Below are positions 1 through 8,881 of a stretch of 64,000 bases of DNA, piece by piece; positions within the stretch are counted from its first letter, which is position 1, and each line of letters begins with the position of its first letter. The stretch lies in NCBI GenBank assembly GCA_020629615.1, contig JAHDCZ010000002.1, forward strand, positions 1-64,000. Reading direction: 5' to 3'. The notes below the pieces were generated by a model. It was not told the origin of the DNA. It saw only the letters and a list, made by a program, of their open reading frames with translations, and did not search any database. The position numbers were made by a program, and so were the translations under genes. The DNA comes from Saprospiraceae bacterium. Lineage in GTDB: Bacteria; Bacteroidota; Bacteroidia; Chitinophagales; Saprospiraceae.

Positions 1-872
1 GGCTGCTCTATACTCCATTAATGATTTTATCTTTTTTGGGCTTACCCCGAATGTTTACTCATTGGAAAGAAATGCGTTTGAGCATCATCTTATTTCTAGC
101 ATTAAATTTTTGGATTGTTTTAAGTTGGCCGATTTGGTGGTATGCTTCTAGTTTTGGAATGCGTGCCCTAATTCAGAGTTATGCGGTATTAATATTTCCA
201 GTTGCTTTTTTATTAGATTGGGCATTGAATCGGAAGATTTGGAAAATAGTTTTTCCAGTATTAATATGCCTTGGTGCTTTTCTCAACCAGTTTCAAGATT
301 GGCAGTACAGAAATAAGATTTTATTACAAGATGAAATGACCAAAACTTTTTATTGGAAGTCATTTATGAAAGCAGACTTAAATAAAGAGTTGAGAAAATT
401 TGTGGATATTGACGAGGACTATCCTTTCATTGATAAAGGCCAGCGGACCTCCATCGGAATTATCAATTATATGGATAGTATATCACTTGATACGAATACC
501 CCTTACATCGGAAAACTTGTTCGAAAAATGTACCCATATTCCGATCAGATTATCATTCAAGTCAATGAAGATAATCTAGCACAATTAAAGGGACAATGGC
601 TGGAAGCTAAAGCAAATGTTCAAGTGGTCGGTGATCAACAACATGCTCATCAAACGGCAAAATTTGTCTTAAGTACTTCAGGGCCAAATCGTGAAGCAAA
701 GTGGAACGGTGTTCGATTTCAGCGTTATACGGTGCAAAACCAATTAGAGGAAATCCGTTTCAACTATAAGATTCCCGAGGATCTTCAGATTGGTGATAAA
801 ATAGAATGTTTGATTTGGAATGCAGGTCCAGATCAGGTTTTTGTACAATCAATAGAAGTTTTGAGCTATTGA
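1..872 (+). CDS. C-terminal part of a polytopic membrane protein, possible GT-C type glycosyltransferase (5' truncated)
   Basis: The reading frame is open from the first bases of the window, so the true start lies upstream and only the C-terminal part is present. About 100 residues hold three or four hydrophobic segments, including a W-rich stretch (SWPIWWYASSFGMRALIQSY) of the kind seen at the end of Bacteroidota GT-C/PMT-like membrane proteins. A soluble tail of about 190 residues follows and probably faces the periplasm. The gene ends directly against the convergent TPR gene, with no intergenic bases. The glycosyltransferase suggestion rests on the hydrophobic pattern and general resemblance only; the missing N-terminal part would carry the catalytic acidic residues. 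Confidence 0.55.
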   Translation, partial: LLYTPLMILSFLGLPRMFTHWKEMRLSIILFLALNFWIVLSWPIWWYASSFGMRALIQSYAVLIFPVAFLLDWALNRKIWKIVFPVLICLGAFLNQFQDWQYRNKILLQDEMTKTFYWKSFMKADLNKELRKFVDIDEDYPFIDKGQRTSIGIINYMDSISLDTNTPYIGKLVRKMYPYSDQIIIQVNEDNLAQLKGQWLEAKANVQVVGDQQHAHQTAKFVLSTSGPNREAKWNGVRFQRYTVQNQLEEIRFNYKIPEDLQIGDKIECLIWNAGPDQVFVQSIEVLSY

Positions 873-1868
873 TTATTGCAAGCGCTCCAGCGCTTCCTGT
901 GCCTTTTGAAATCCTCTTTTTAGATTCAGTGATGAATTAAAATCGTTTTTTGCTTCTTCGACTTTTCCTAGACTCGCAGATGCTAGACCTCGATAATAAT
1001 AAGCGAGATGAGAATCTGGTGCGACACCGACCATGATATTAAACTCTTCAAACGCCCGGTCTACAGAATCCATTTCCATATAAAGTATTCCAGAATTCAA
1101 ATAAGCATCTTTATAGGATTTGTCGATCATTTTGATCTTGTTATATTCTGTAATAGCTTCAGTAAGTCGATCCTTATTCTGCAAATAAAATGCCTTAGAA
1201 TGCAAAGCCGCGATACTTTGAGGATCTACTGTTAAGGCATTGTCATAAAAAGAGATAGCACTTTCCGCATCGTTATTGGCATATAGATCACCGAGCAAAA
1301 TCCACGCATCAACCAACTCAGGATCAAGTTCGACCGCCGTTTGAAAACTGTTCACCGCACGAACAAAATCTTCTTCGTCTTTGAAATTGAGGCCAAGCAT
1401 TAAATAGGCTTCGGCATTTTCTCGATCCAGCTTTAAAATATTGTTGACTGTTTTTCTTGATTCATCATATTGCTTTAGAATATATTGAACTTCACAAAGT
1501 TTCAGTAGTGTCGGGATTCTCGATGGGTGCAATTTGGCCGCTCGTAGCATGGTGGCAAGTGCCTTTCTTGATTGGAAGTAATCCAAATATACATCTGCCA
1601 ATAAATGATGCGAAATTGCACTTATTGAATCAATCTTCATTGAGCTCGCTAGATCTTCAATCGCTCGATCGTAATTTTTTCGATCATAAAATAGCTTTGC
1701 TCTTTCGTAATACAATGAAGCATCTCCAGTGTTTTTGCTTATTGCTTTCGTCACCGCATCAATGTCAGTATCACCCGTGATATCATTACTTTGAATTGCC
1801 TGATGTGGATCTGTTTTGCAGGACAGCATTAACAAAAAAAGGAAGCAAACAATAATACGATTCAACAT
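873..1868 (-). CDS. TPR-repeat lipoprotein
   Basis: This is a secreted lipoprotein with a short hydrophobic signal ending in a lipobox (FLLMLSC, Cys17 from the chosen start), followed by about eight tetratricopeptide repeats covering most of its 331 residues. TPR units show the usual spacing, for example around AEAYLMLGLNFKDEEDFVRA and LVDAWILLGDLYANND. TPR lipoproteins act as scaffolds for protein complexes on the periplasmic side; the partner is not known here. An ATG lies six codons upstream at 1886, but a perfect -7 element (TAAATTTG, 1895-1888) sits one base before it, so I prefer the ATG at 1868, which also gives a cleaner signal peptide. It converges on the preceding gene. Confidence 0.8.
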   Translation of the reverse strand: MLNRIIVCFLFLLMLSCKTDPHQAIQSNDITGDTDIDAVTKAISKNTGDASLYYERAKLFYDRKNYDRAIEDLASSMKIDSISAISHHLLADVYLDYFQSRKALATMLRAAKLHPSRIPTLLKLCEVQYILKQYDESRKTVNNILKLDRENAEAYLMLGLNFKDEEDFVRAVNSFQTAVELDPELVDAWILLGDLYANNDAESAISFYDNALTVDPQSIAALHSKAFYLQNKDRLTEAITEYNKIKMIDKSYKDAYLNSGILYMEMDSVDRAFEEFNIMVGVAPDSHLAYYYRGLASASLGKVEEAKNDFNSSLNLKRGFQKAQEALERLQ

Positions 1869-1887
1869 AACATAGTGATTAGTCATG

Positions 1888-1895
1888 CAAATTTA
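1888..1895 (-). promoter_or_regulatory. Putative -7 promoter element of the TPR lipoprotein gene
   Basis: TAAATTTG on the minus strand matches the Bacteroidota -7 consensus TAnnTTTG. No TTG is seen 19-21 bases upstream, so the -33 box is missing or degenerate. Its position argues that translation starts at 1868 rather than 1886. Confidence 0.45.
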
Positions 1896-1976
1896 ACGCT
1901 TAAAAAGGATCACTTTCGTATTTTATCCTCGTTTATTCCTTAAATGTCTTTTTAATTAAAAATTATTAGTTTCTCT

Positions 1977-3944
1977 GTGTCCTCATTTTCTTCGAAGATT
2001 AGCTTAATTCTCTCTTTTTTGACTTTGTTAATTGGTCATCTTCATAGTCAGATCAGTCACGAATTACAAGGGAGAAATGTTTCGCATATTAATCTTGATG
2101 ATTTTGGACGCCCAATTGTGTTTTCTCAATTTCAAGTTTGTCAGACCAACAAGGGTAAATTTTTATGTGAAGAACCACGGATCCCAAGAGTTAACGCTTT
2201 TGAGGTATTAACAAGTGGTGATCTTTTAATCGCTTCGGATAAAGGGTTTTATAAGAAGGTTTTTCAGGATTTAATTCCCGTTCATCCCCCTAGAGAAGGC
2301 GGTTTTAAAAAAGTCTTCGATTTGAAAAGTCTTCGATCAAAAACATTCTTAGCGACAGACAATGGTGTTTGGGAATATGATAATATTCTGCAAAAAGTGA
2401 CGATCAAAAAACCATACAATGATATTGATAATCATCAGCTCGTTTTAATCCAAAACAAACTATTCACAGTCGTTTCAAATGCATTGATTAACGTTCAAGA
2501 TTCTTCGGAGATTTTAATCCTTCCGCAACGAATAAATGCTGTATTTGCAAGTGATGAATTGAGCTTAGTAGGAGTGGAAGAGAATGGACTGTTCATACAG
2601 ACCGAGGATGGATTTAAAAAATATTTCAATCCTACAATGGAAATAGGCAATTACATTAAAAATATAATAGGAGACATGTACAACGTCATTATTCATTCCG
2701 AAAAGGGAATGTTTAGATGGCATTTGGCTTCTAGTGAAATTACCAAAATAGATTTGCCAACGGACCTGTATCGTTTTCAGATCAACGATATTGAAATAGA
2801 TGAATGGGGATTTCTTCATGTGGCTACGGCCAATGGATTATATAGATTTAATGTAGATCCAACACTACAAGATGAAATGCCAAAAGCTCTTCAACAATCT
2901 TTTGTAATTTCTGATGCTAATGATCAGCCAGTCCAATTACAAAAACAAAAAGTTCATTTGACAGAAGCAATGAACATCTTAAAAATTGATCCCGCATTTT
3001 ATCATCCGAAGAATGATTTAAAACTACAATATAAATATGAAAATTCAGCTTGGAAAGATTCGGATTTTAATCAAACCATTGTTTTGGCCAATCTTGCTTC
3101 TGGAAAAAGTGAACTTAAGATACGTGCCTCGGCAGATGGGAAACATTATTGTAATCCCATTTCGATAAGTGTTGTAAAACCGGAAAAATCCTTTTGGCTT
3201 AACTTGCTTCCTTTTCTTGGGGTTGGCTTACTCATCCTTGGTGTTTGGTTTTATTCTTATCGAAGAATGGGACGAGCGAATAACGCTATTCTAGCCCAAA
3301 GAGATAAACTCAAACTTGAAAATGAAAAACTAAAATTGGAAAGAAAGACACTTCAGTTACAAATGAATCCCCATTTCTTGTTCAATGCCCTGAATTCAAT
3401 ACAGGGTTTAATTGCCTTAGGAGACAACAAGAATGCTCGAAAACAATTGGGTACCTTTTCGAAAATGATGCGTACAGTTTTAAATCAGAGTAGAACCGAA
3501 TGGATTACAATGGAAGACGAAATTAAATTTCTAAATCAATACCTGAGTCTTGAGCAGTTATGTCGCGATAATAAGTTTGATTTTGACATCGAATCCAATG
3601 TAGACGACGAGCTACTCATTCCTCCCATGATAATCCAGGCATTTGTAGAAAATGCGATCATTCATGGAGTAAGTCCTTTGAAAAATAAGGGAATGATTCA
3701 AGTTGTATTTACACACAAGGAAAATAAAGTAGAATGTATTGTGGATGACAATGGAGTAGGTAGACATTCGGCAGCAGCCAAAAAACAATCATCTCATCAA
3801 TCCGTTGCCCTTGAATTAATCAAGGAGCGATTACAAAGAGGGTTCAAGAATAAAAAAGAAAATTTTGTAGTTTTTGAAGACAAGTTGAATTCACAAAATG
3901 AGTCCTTAGGAACAAGAGTAACGATTCATTTACCTACTGCGTAA
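1977..3944 (+). CDS. Sensor histidine kinase, LytS/YehU (His_kinase PF06580) type with periplasmic propeller-like sensor
   Basis: This is a 655-residue membrane sensor kinase. An N-terminal signal sequence leads into about 370 periplasmic residues with short repeated strands resembling the two-component regulator propeller and Y_Y_Y domains. One transmembrane helix lies near residues 407-425 (LLPFLGVGLLILGVWFYSY), then a coiled coil rich in K/E/L, then the kinase core. The phospho-acceptor is His in QMNPHFLFNALNSIQ (about residue 466), and the ATP-binding N box is VENAIIHG (about 556). The start is GTG at 1977, because an in-frame stop lies at 1953-1955 and no ATG intervenes. It is followed after 75 bp by its likely partner response regulator. 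The stimulus is not evident. Confidence 0.85.
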   Translation: MSSFSSKISLILSFLTLLIGHLHSQISHELQGRNVSHINLDDFGRPIVFSQFQVCQTNKGKFLCEEPRIPRVNAFEVLTSGDLLIASDKGFYKKVFQDLIPVHPPREGGFKKVFDLKSLRSKTFLATDNGVWEYDNILQKVTIKKPYNDIDNHQLVLIQNKLFTVVSNALINVQDSSEILILPQRINAVFASDELSLVGVEENGLFIQTEDGFKKYFNPTMEIGNYIKNIIGDMYNVIIHSEKGMFRWHLASSEITKIDLPTDLYRFQINDIEIDEWGFLHVATANGLYRFNVDPTLQDEMPKALQQSFVISDANDQPVQLQKQKVHLTEAMNILKIDPAFYHPKNDLKLQYKYENSAWKDSDFNQTIVLANLASGKSELKIRASADGKHYCNPISISVVKPEKSFWLNLLPFLGVGLLILGVWFYSYRRMGRANNAILAQRDKLKLENEKLKLERKTLQLQMNPHFLFNALNSIQGLIALGDNKNARKQLGTFSKMMRTVLNQSRTEWITMEDEIKFLNQYLSLEQLCRDNKFDFDIESNVDDELLIPPMIIQAFVENAIIHGVSPLKNKGMIQVVFTHKENKVECIVDDNGVGRHSAAAKKQSSHQSVALELIKERLQRGFKNKKENFVVFEDKLNSQNESLGTRVTIHLPTA

Positions 3945-3946
3945 CA

Positions 3947-4005
3947 AAGAGATTTTATTCCGATCAAGACTTTCAGTATTTTCACAAATGAGAAGAGATT
4001 TTATT
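3947..4005 (+). repeat. Two direct copies of a 13-mer in the kinase-regulator spacer
   Basis: The 13-mer AAGAGATTTTATT occurs at 3947-3959 and again at 3993-4005, that is, 46 bp apart start to start within the 75-bp spacer between the histidine kinase and response regulator genes. A regulator-binding role is only a possibility; it does not match the LytTR site consensus I know. Confidence 0.4.
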
Positions 4006-4019
4006 AATAAGAAATATTT

Positions 4020-4760
4020 ATGCAAGCAGTAATCATTGACGACATGCCTTTGGCAAGAGCCAATCTAAGAGCCGACCTTGAGGACCATTGTCCCGAAATT
4101 GAAATCCTTGGAGAGGCAGAAGGAGTCGTTTCTGGAGCGAAGCTTCTAAAGCAAGTGAATCCCGAAATTATCTTTTTAGACATTGATATGAATGATGGTT
4201 CTGGATTTGATCTATTGGAAATGATTGATGCAGATCGATACAAAGTGATATTCACAACGGCTTCAGATCTACATGCCATTCGAGCGTTTCAATTTTCAGC
4301 GATTGATTATTTGATGAAGCCGATCGATGGTGATTTATTGGCCAAAGCAGTAAATAAAGTCAAAGGACAAGCTCCCACCGAAAGCAGCCAAATAAGTTTA
4401 CTGCGAAACAATATGAATGCAAGCAAAGCTCCTGAAAAAATTGCTTTACATACCAATGAAAAAATAGTTGTTCGTTCAGTCAATGAAATCATTCGATGTG
4501 AATCCATGGGAAATTACACGCAGTTTTTTTTTAGCGATGGTGATAAATTATTGGTCACAAAAACATTAAAAGAGTTTGACGCTTATCTAGAAGAGGCTAA
4601 TTTTTTTAGAGCGCACCAATCTCATTTGGTTAACATGGATCATATCAAAGCCTATATAAAAAATGAAGGTGGGTATTTGTTGATGGATGATGGTAGTCAC
4701 GTGTCGGTTTCAGTACGTAAAAAACCTGTTTTAGTTGAACTCTTAAATAAAGTGAAATAA
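4020..4760 (+). CDS. LytTR-family response regulator
   Basis: This 246-residue DNA-binding response regulator has an N-terminal receiver domain followed by a LytTR domain. In the receiver, the acidic pair is Asp7-Asp8 (IIDDMP), the phospho-acceptor is Asp54 (IIFLDIDM), and the conserved lysine is Lys100 (YLMKP). The LytTR domain spans about residues 140-240 and includes EIIRCESMGNYTQFFF and the typical RAHQSHLVN segment. Regulators of this class act with LytS-type kinases such as the one encoded just upstream, so the two form a probable two-component system. Nothing in the sequence shows what genes it controls. Confidence 0.9.
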   Translation: MQAVIIDDMPLARANLRADLEDHCPEIEILGEAEGVVSGAKLLKQVNPEIIFLDIDMNDGSGFDLLEMIDADRYKVIFTTASDLHAIRAFQFSAIDYLMKPIDGDLLAKAVNKVKGQAPTESSQISLLRNNMNASKAPEKIALHTNEKIVVRSVNEIIRCESMGNYTQFFFSDGDKLLVTKTLKEFDAYLEEANFFRAHQSHLVNMDHIKAYIKNEGGYLLMDDGSHVSVSVRKKPVLVELLNKVK

Positions 4761-4763
4761 ATA

Positions 4764-4785
4764 AGCCGATCCTCTCGGACCGGCT
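4764..4785. terminator. Stem-loop between convergent genes, probable bidirectional terminator
   Basis: Arms AGCCGATCC (4764-4772) and GGACCGGCT (4777-4785) pair over nine bases with one mismatch around a TCTC loop. It lies between the response regulator and the convergent SH3-domain gene. An A-rich run to its left would give a U-rich tail on the minus strand. Confidence 0.55.
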
Positions 4786-4806
4786 CGTACTAACCCAGAT
4801 CACTTT

Positions 4807-5532
4807 CTACAATTTGCATCCGCTTTCGGATGTGAGAATGCCGATTTTAATCTGTCCACTTTGCATTTTATCAATCCTGATTGGATTATTGAGTTTAACT
4901 TTTATTCGTTCTACTTCTCCCTTATCATCGGTGATAAATAAACTGTTATCATTAAATTTTTTGAGGTCTCTTTTATTGGGAATCATATTTTGTAGCAAAT
5001 GATAGGCATCCATGATTCGCGCATCAGATAGAATAAGTTCGACTTTATAGTAATCATCTGTACTAGTTTTAATGAGCTTGGAATTGTCTTCAAACTTGAT
5101 GGTTACTTTTTTGCGATCCTTTTTGTTGAGTGTGTCAGGTAATTCTGAACTTACAAATCTGTATTCGGCGTAAGCCTCTAAAGGATAAATAAAATCTAGT
5201 TCAAACTGATTGAGTTCAAATTCGTACTCTGGAATATCGAGATTGCTTAGAAAACCGTCAAAGACATATCCGGTGTCACCATCATGAGCGACGAGCACCC
5301 AAGTGCCTTTGACCCAGTCTACGGTCGATGCGTTTTCTTCGAGGCTTTCGAGTACGGTAACATTTTCTCCAAAAGGGATCACTTTGATGGCAGGTGAATT
5401 CATGCCCGCAAACATTCTGAGGGTGAGTCCTGATTTGGCGACCACTTTTTTACTCGGTGCTTCGATTGGATTGTTTGAATAAGCGCTTAAGCTAATGAGT
5501 GTGCTGAGAAGGATGATCATTACATTTTTCAT
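4807..5532 (-). CDS. Secreted protein with bacterial SH3 domain
   Basis: The 241-residue product starts with a cleavable signal peptide (MIILLSTLISLSAYSNN) and then carries an SH3b-like module at about residues 30-100: SGLTLRMFAGMNSPAIKVIP, then GTWVLVAHDGDTGYVFDGFL. That pattern, LxxR...G..V..G.W..V...G..GYV, is typical of bacterial SH3 domains, which often bind peptidoglycan or peptides. The C-terminal 130 residues, rich in charged strands, are not recognised. The gene converges on the response regulator gene and is divergent from the mannanase gene. A 6-bp perfect hairpin (CATCCG/CGGATG, 4817-4832) lies inside its last codons. Confidence 0.65.
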   Translation of the reverse strand: MKNVMIILLSTLISLSAYSNNPIEAPSKKVVAKSGLTLRMFAGMNSPAIKVIPFGENVTVLESLEENASTVDWVKGTWVLVAHDGDTGYVFDGFLSNLDIPEYEFELNQFELDFIYPLEAYAEYRFVSSELPDTLNKKDRKKVTIKFEDNSKLIKTSTDDYYKVELILSDARIMDAYHLLQNMIPNKRDLKKFNDNSLFITDDKGEVERIKVKLNNPIRIDKMQSGQIKIGILTSESGCKL

Positions 5533-5822
5533 GGTATTATATTTTATAGGTGAAGGAATGATTTGCTTACGAAATGATGCTAAGCAAGCAAAAGAAGTAA
5601 AGGGCGTAGTTGAAATATTTTGATGTTTTCATAATTCTTGTTTTTGAATGTTGATATAAAGATGCAGGACAAAAAGCCTTGATGAGATGGTAAAAGAGTA
5701 TTCGTCACGATCTTTTGAGTATTCGTAGATTAATTAAGAAAAGATCTTTATCCAGTAAGTCAAAATTTCTATTTTCTAATATGAGTTTTTGATCATATTT
5801 GTTTGAGATTTGTTATTCATTA
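5533..5822. other. 290-bp divergent intergenic region
   Basis: The region separates the divergent SH3-domain and GH5 genes and must hold promoters for both. The best plus-strand candidate is CATATTTG at 5794-5801, one base off the TAnnTTTG consensus and 22 bp before the GH5 start. No RNA gene, repeat or strong hairpin is visible. Confidence 0.3.
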
Positions 5823-7130
5823 ATGAGCAAAAAGAGTTTCGTGTTACGATTTTTAATTTCTTCGCTTTTAGTTATGGTTCTTATCATAGAAAGCTTTGCG
5901 CAAAAAGATTTTGTCACCGTCAATAAGGACCATTTTGAAATCAACAACAAGGACTATCGCTTTATCGGCATCAACTTCTGGTCTGCAATCCACTTGGCAG
6001 CTGGTTATGGCGGAGATAAAAAACGATTATTAGCAGAGTTGGATACGCTTGGCGCGAATGGGATCACTAATTTGAGATTGATGGTAGGGTCAGAAGGTCC
6101 CGATACCGAACCATGGAGGATGAAACCAGCATTACAGAATGAACCAAGAGAATACAATGAGGAATTGTTGAAAGCTATGGATTTTGTTCTCGTTGAAATG
6201 TCCAAACGAAAGATGAAGGCTGTTCTTTGTTTGGGTAATTCGTGGCAATGGTCGGGTGGTTTTGCTCAATACCATTCCTGGACGACAGATAAACCCATCC
6301 CATATCCTACTGATGAATCCAAGTACGATGACTTCATGAAGTTTACTTCTAAGTTTTACAAAAACGAAAAGGCCTTAAAACTCTATTACGATTTTGTACA
6401 TTTTATAGTGACTCGAAAAAATACAATTTCCAAGATTAAATATAAAAATGACCCAACAATAATGGCATGGCAATTGGCCAATGAACCTTATGCCATGAAA
6501 ACAAAGGATTATCTTAAATGGATTAAAAAGACATCTACACTCATAAAGTCTTTGGATCAAAACCATCTGGTTTGCTTGGGCAGTGAAGGCATGTCCAATT
6601 ATCCAGAGTACACGAAGAATGATGTTTTTCGCGATAATGCATTTGAAAATATTGATTATATCACCATCCATGCTTGGCCTCAAAATTGGAATTGGTATGA
6701 TCCGAGAGATACCGCCAGTTTTCAAAATGCAATCAATAAAACCAAAGATTATATTCATACTCATTTGGCTGCAGCCATTAAGCTGAATAAACCTATGGTG
6801 CTGGAAGAGTTTGGCTTGGCACGAGATTATGCTTCCTATTCAAAAACGAGTAGTACTTTTTTTCGCGATCAATATTTTACCGAAATTCTTGAGTTATTTG
6901 TTAGATATTGTAAACGTAAAGTTCCATTCTGTGGTATCAATTTTTGGGCATGGGGAGGACGAGGTAATCCAAGACAAGATGGTGCGTTCTGGAAATTGGA
7001 TGATGATTACTGCGGTGATCCACCTCATGAGCCACAAGGGTGGTACAGCATTTATACTTCTGATCGTAGCACTCTAAAAATTATTAGAGGGTTTGCGCAA
7101 CGTTTTGATGGGATAGACGGTCTTTACTAA
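5823..7130 (+). CDS. Glycoside hydrolase family 5, probable endo-beta-1,4-mannanase
   Basis: This 435-residue exported hydrolase probably cleaves beta-mannan. A signal peptide (LLVMVLIIESFAQ) precedes a single catalytic barrel. The acid/base is Glu221 in LANEPY and the nucleophile is Glu329 in MVLEEFGLARD; the aromatic HAWPQNWNWY segment and the opening FIGINFWSAIHLAAGYGG resemble the GH5 subfamily 7 mannanases. I chose ATG 5823 over an upstream TTG at 5799 because it begins a normal signal peptide. There is no T9SS tail, so the enzyme is probably periplasmic or exported another way. A T9SS-secreted protein gene follows after 21 bp and may be co-transcribed. The exact glycan is an inference. 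Confidence 0.85.
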   Translation: MSKKSFVLRFLISSLLVMVLIIESFAQKDFVTVNKDHFEINNKDYRFIGINFWSAIHLAAGYGGDKKRLLAELDTLGANGITNLRLMVGSEGPDTEPWRMKPALQNEPREYNEELLKAMDFVLVEMSKRKMKAVLCLGNSWQWSGGFAQYHSWTTDKPIPYPTDESKYDDFMKFTSKFYKNEKALKLYYDFVHFIVTRKNTISKIKYKNDPTIMAWQLANEPYAMKTKDYLKWIKKTSTLIKSLDQNHLVCLGSEGMSNYPEYTKNDVFRDNAFENIDYITIHAWPQNWNWYDPRDTASFQNAINKTKDYIHTHLAAAIKLNKPMVLEEFGLARDYASYSKTSSTFFRDQYFTEILELFVRYCKRKVPFCGINFWAWGGRGNPRQDGAFWKLDDDYCGDPPHEPQGWYSIYTSDRSTLKIIRGFAQRFDGIDGLY

Positions 7131-7151
7131 TAAAGGACTGCCACTTAAAAA

Positions 7152-8780
7152 TTGAAACGTTTGAAGCGATTATTTTTTTCTATAATATTTATTAGCTTAT
7201 TATCAACTCCAGATAAGGGTTATTCCCAATGTGGTTCGGATTGTGATACGTTTATCTCTACTTTTCCGACTACAGTTAACGGAATAACTATAGATTCTTC
7301 ATGGACGGGAAGTGTAACTTATTTTATAAACCCTTATGTCAATAGTTGTAATGCTTCCGTAGAATTGCCAGGGAATTCTATTTACCTTGGCAATGCGGGG
7401 CCATTCGAGTTTACTTTTTTATTTAGTGAACCAGTAAACGATATTGTTGTCCTAATAGCTGCTGTATCCGAAATATTTCAATTTAATACTGGAGAGGAGT
7501 TTAGCTTTTCAGTAGACGGCATGCCAGCAGAATTGTTTTTGGATTGTGGTTGTTTGATTATAACAAATTCATTAGTAACCTGTGATGATTGCGTCGACGA
7601 TGGCGGTCAGATCATTGTTTCTAGCCCCAATGATTTTACAAGCCTGACTATTTCAGGAGATGGTGGATCGGCAGGTTCATTGTTTGGATTATGTACTAGG
7701 TCTTTAGAGGAATATTGTGAGATTGAAGGGAATCTAGACAATATCTTATGCGATGATGAGGGCACGCCTCTAGATTCTTCAGATGATACCTTTACTTTTC
7801 AATTGGAATTGATCGGTGCAAACTCGGGTGCTTCGTGGATATCAAATGATGCAACGATATCGACAGGGAATTATAATACAATCTATACTTTTGGACCATA
7901 TTTGATTAGTGATGGAAATGTAGATATTGTTTTTACTGACATAGATGACCCTAACTGTGAATTTGTATTGATTGTAAATGCACCTGATGTTTGTAGTAAT
8001 GATTGTACATTAATGTTTAATCCAAATGTTGAAAATATTGATTGTTTTGGTGATTTTGGGAGTATAAGTTTAAACGTTTCTGGAGCAAATGGTGAAACAA
8101 ATTTTTCTTGGAATCCCAGTAATCTCGAAGGAGAGAATCCATCTAACCTTGCGTCAGGAATTTATGAGGTAACCGTCGAGGATGATTTAGGTTGCACGAT
8201 ATCAGGAATGTTTGAAGTACTTGAAAATGATGAAATTACCATCGAGTTATCAAGTGATATTTCTTCCATTACAGAAGGGGAATCTGTTAGCCTAATGGCA
8301 AATTCGAATGTGACTAATCCCAGTTTTACCGCTTGGAATGAAGGACAGAATGAACTATGTTCAAATTGTCTTGAATTTGAAGCAAACCCTTCAGTTTCTA
8401 CGGAATATACATTTACAGTCATTGATCAATTTGGCTGTATTATTTCGGAGACTATATTCATTGCAGTGGATCCACTCGAAGATTTAAATATTTACCTTCC
8501 TAACATTATTTCTCCCAACGGTGATGGAAAGAATGATGTTTTCTTTCCAATGACAGAAGCCGGAATTTCTAACACCATTTTAGAAATGAGTATTTTTGAT
8601 CGCTGGGGAAATCGCATATTTCAGAATGAAAACTTTTCCTTCAATGATATATCTCAAGGTTGGAATGGAAAATTCAAAAACAATAGTCTTGATCCTGGAG
8701 TCTATGTATTTTTAATTAAAGTTTTACGGCCTAATGAAACTATTCAGCTATTGACAGGAGACCTAACCCTACTCAAATAA
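7152..8780 (+). CDS. T9SS type B secreted protein with SprB-like repeat
   Basis: This 542-residue extracellular protein has a signal peptide ending near GYSQC and a Cys-rich N-terminal half. One SprB-like repeat is seen near residues 295-370 (IDCFGDFGSISLNVSGANGE ... LASGIYEVTVEDDLGC). The C-terminal 90 residues are a gliding-motility-type (CHU_C, T9SS type B) sorting domain: LPNIISPNGDGKNDVFFP, then IFDRWGNRIFQNENF, then GWNGKF and DPGVYVFLIKV. Type B cargo is attached to or released at the cell surface by T9SS. The start is TTG at 7152, just before the K/R-rich signal. It is probably co-transcribed with the mannanase. Ligand or substrate unknown. Confidence 0.85.
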   Translation: MKRLKRLFFSIIFISLLSTPDKGYSQCGSDCDTFISTFPTTVNGITIDSSWTGSVTYFINPYVNSCNASVELPGNSIYLGNAGPFEFTFLFSEPVNDIVVLIAAVSEIFQFNTGEEFSFSVDGMPAELFLDCGCLIITNSLVTCDDCVDDGGQIIVSSPNDFTSLTISGDGGSAGSLFGLCTRSLEEYCEIEGNLDNILCDDEGTPLDSSDDTFTFQLELIGANSGASWISNDATISTGNYNTIYTFGPYLISDGNVDIVFTDIDDPNCEFVLIVNAPDVCSNDCTLMFNPNVENIDCFGDFGSISLNVSGANGETNFSWNPSNLEGENPSNLASGIYEVTVEDDLGCTISGMFEVLENDEITIELSSDISSITEGESVSLMANSNVTNPSFTAWNEGQNELCSNCLEFEANPSVSTEYTFTVIDQFGCIISETIFIAVDPLEDLNIYLPNIISPNGDGKNDVFFPMTEAGISNTILEMSIFDRWGNRIFQNENFSFNDISQGWNGKFKNNSLDPGVYVFLIKVLRPNETIQLLTGDLTLLK

Positions 8781-8881
8781 CAATAGTGTCGAAGATTGGA
8801 ATGTTGGATTTGAAATATAGAATTAGATTTTTAATTGAAGTCTAATTTTTGTTCTATTTTGCGAGCCATTCAAAACGTACA

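Noticed and set aside
1457-1780. 107-codon frame on the plus strand
   Set aside because: Lies wholly inside the TPR lipoprotein on the opposite strand; that gene has clear TPR repeats and a lipobox.
3945-4019. LytTR binding sites for autoregulation
   Set aside because: The duplicated 13-mer does not match the LytTR direct-repeat consensus, and the spacing is wrong.
4817-4832. Hairpin CATCCG-CTTT-CGGATG at the end of the SH3-domain gene
   Set aside because: It lies inside the coding sequence before the stop codon and has no T-run; a better terminator lies just after the gene.
8821-8847. Inverted repeat AATTAGA/TCTAATT followed by T residues upstream of the helicase gene
   Set aside because: The stem has only one G-C pair, so it is too weak to call a terminator with confidence.
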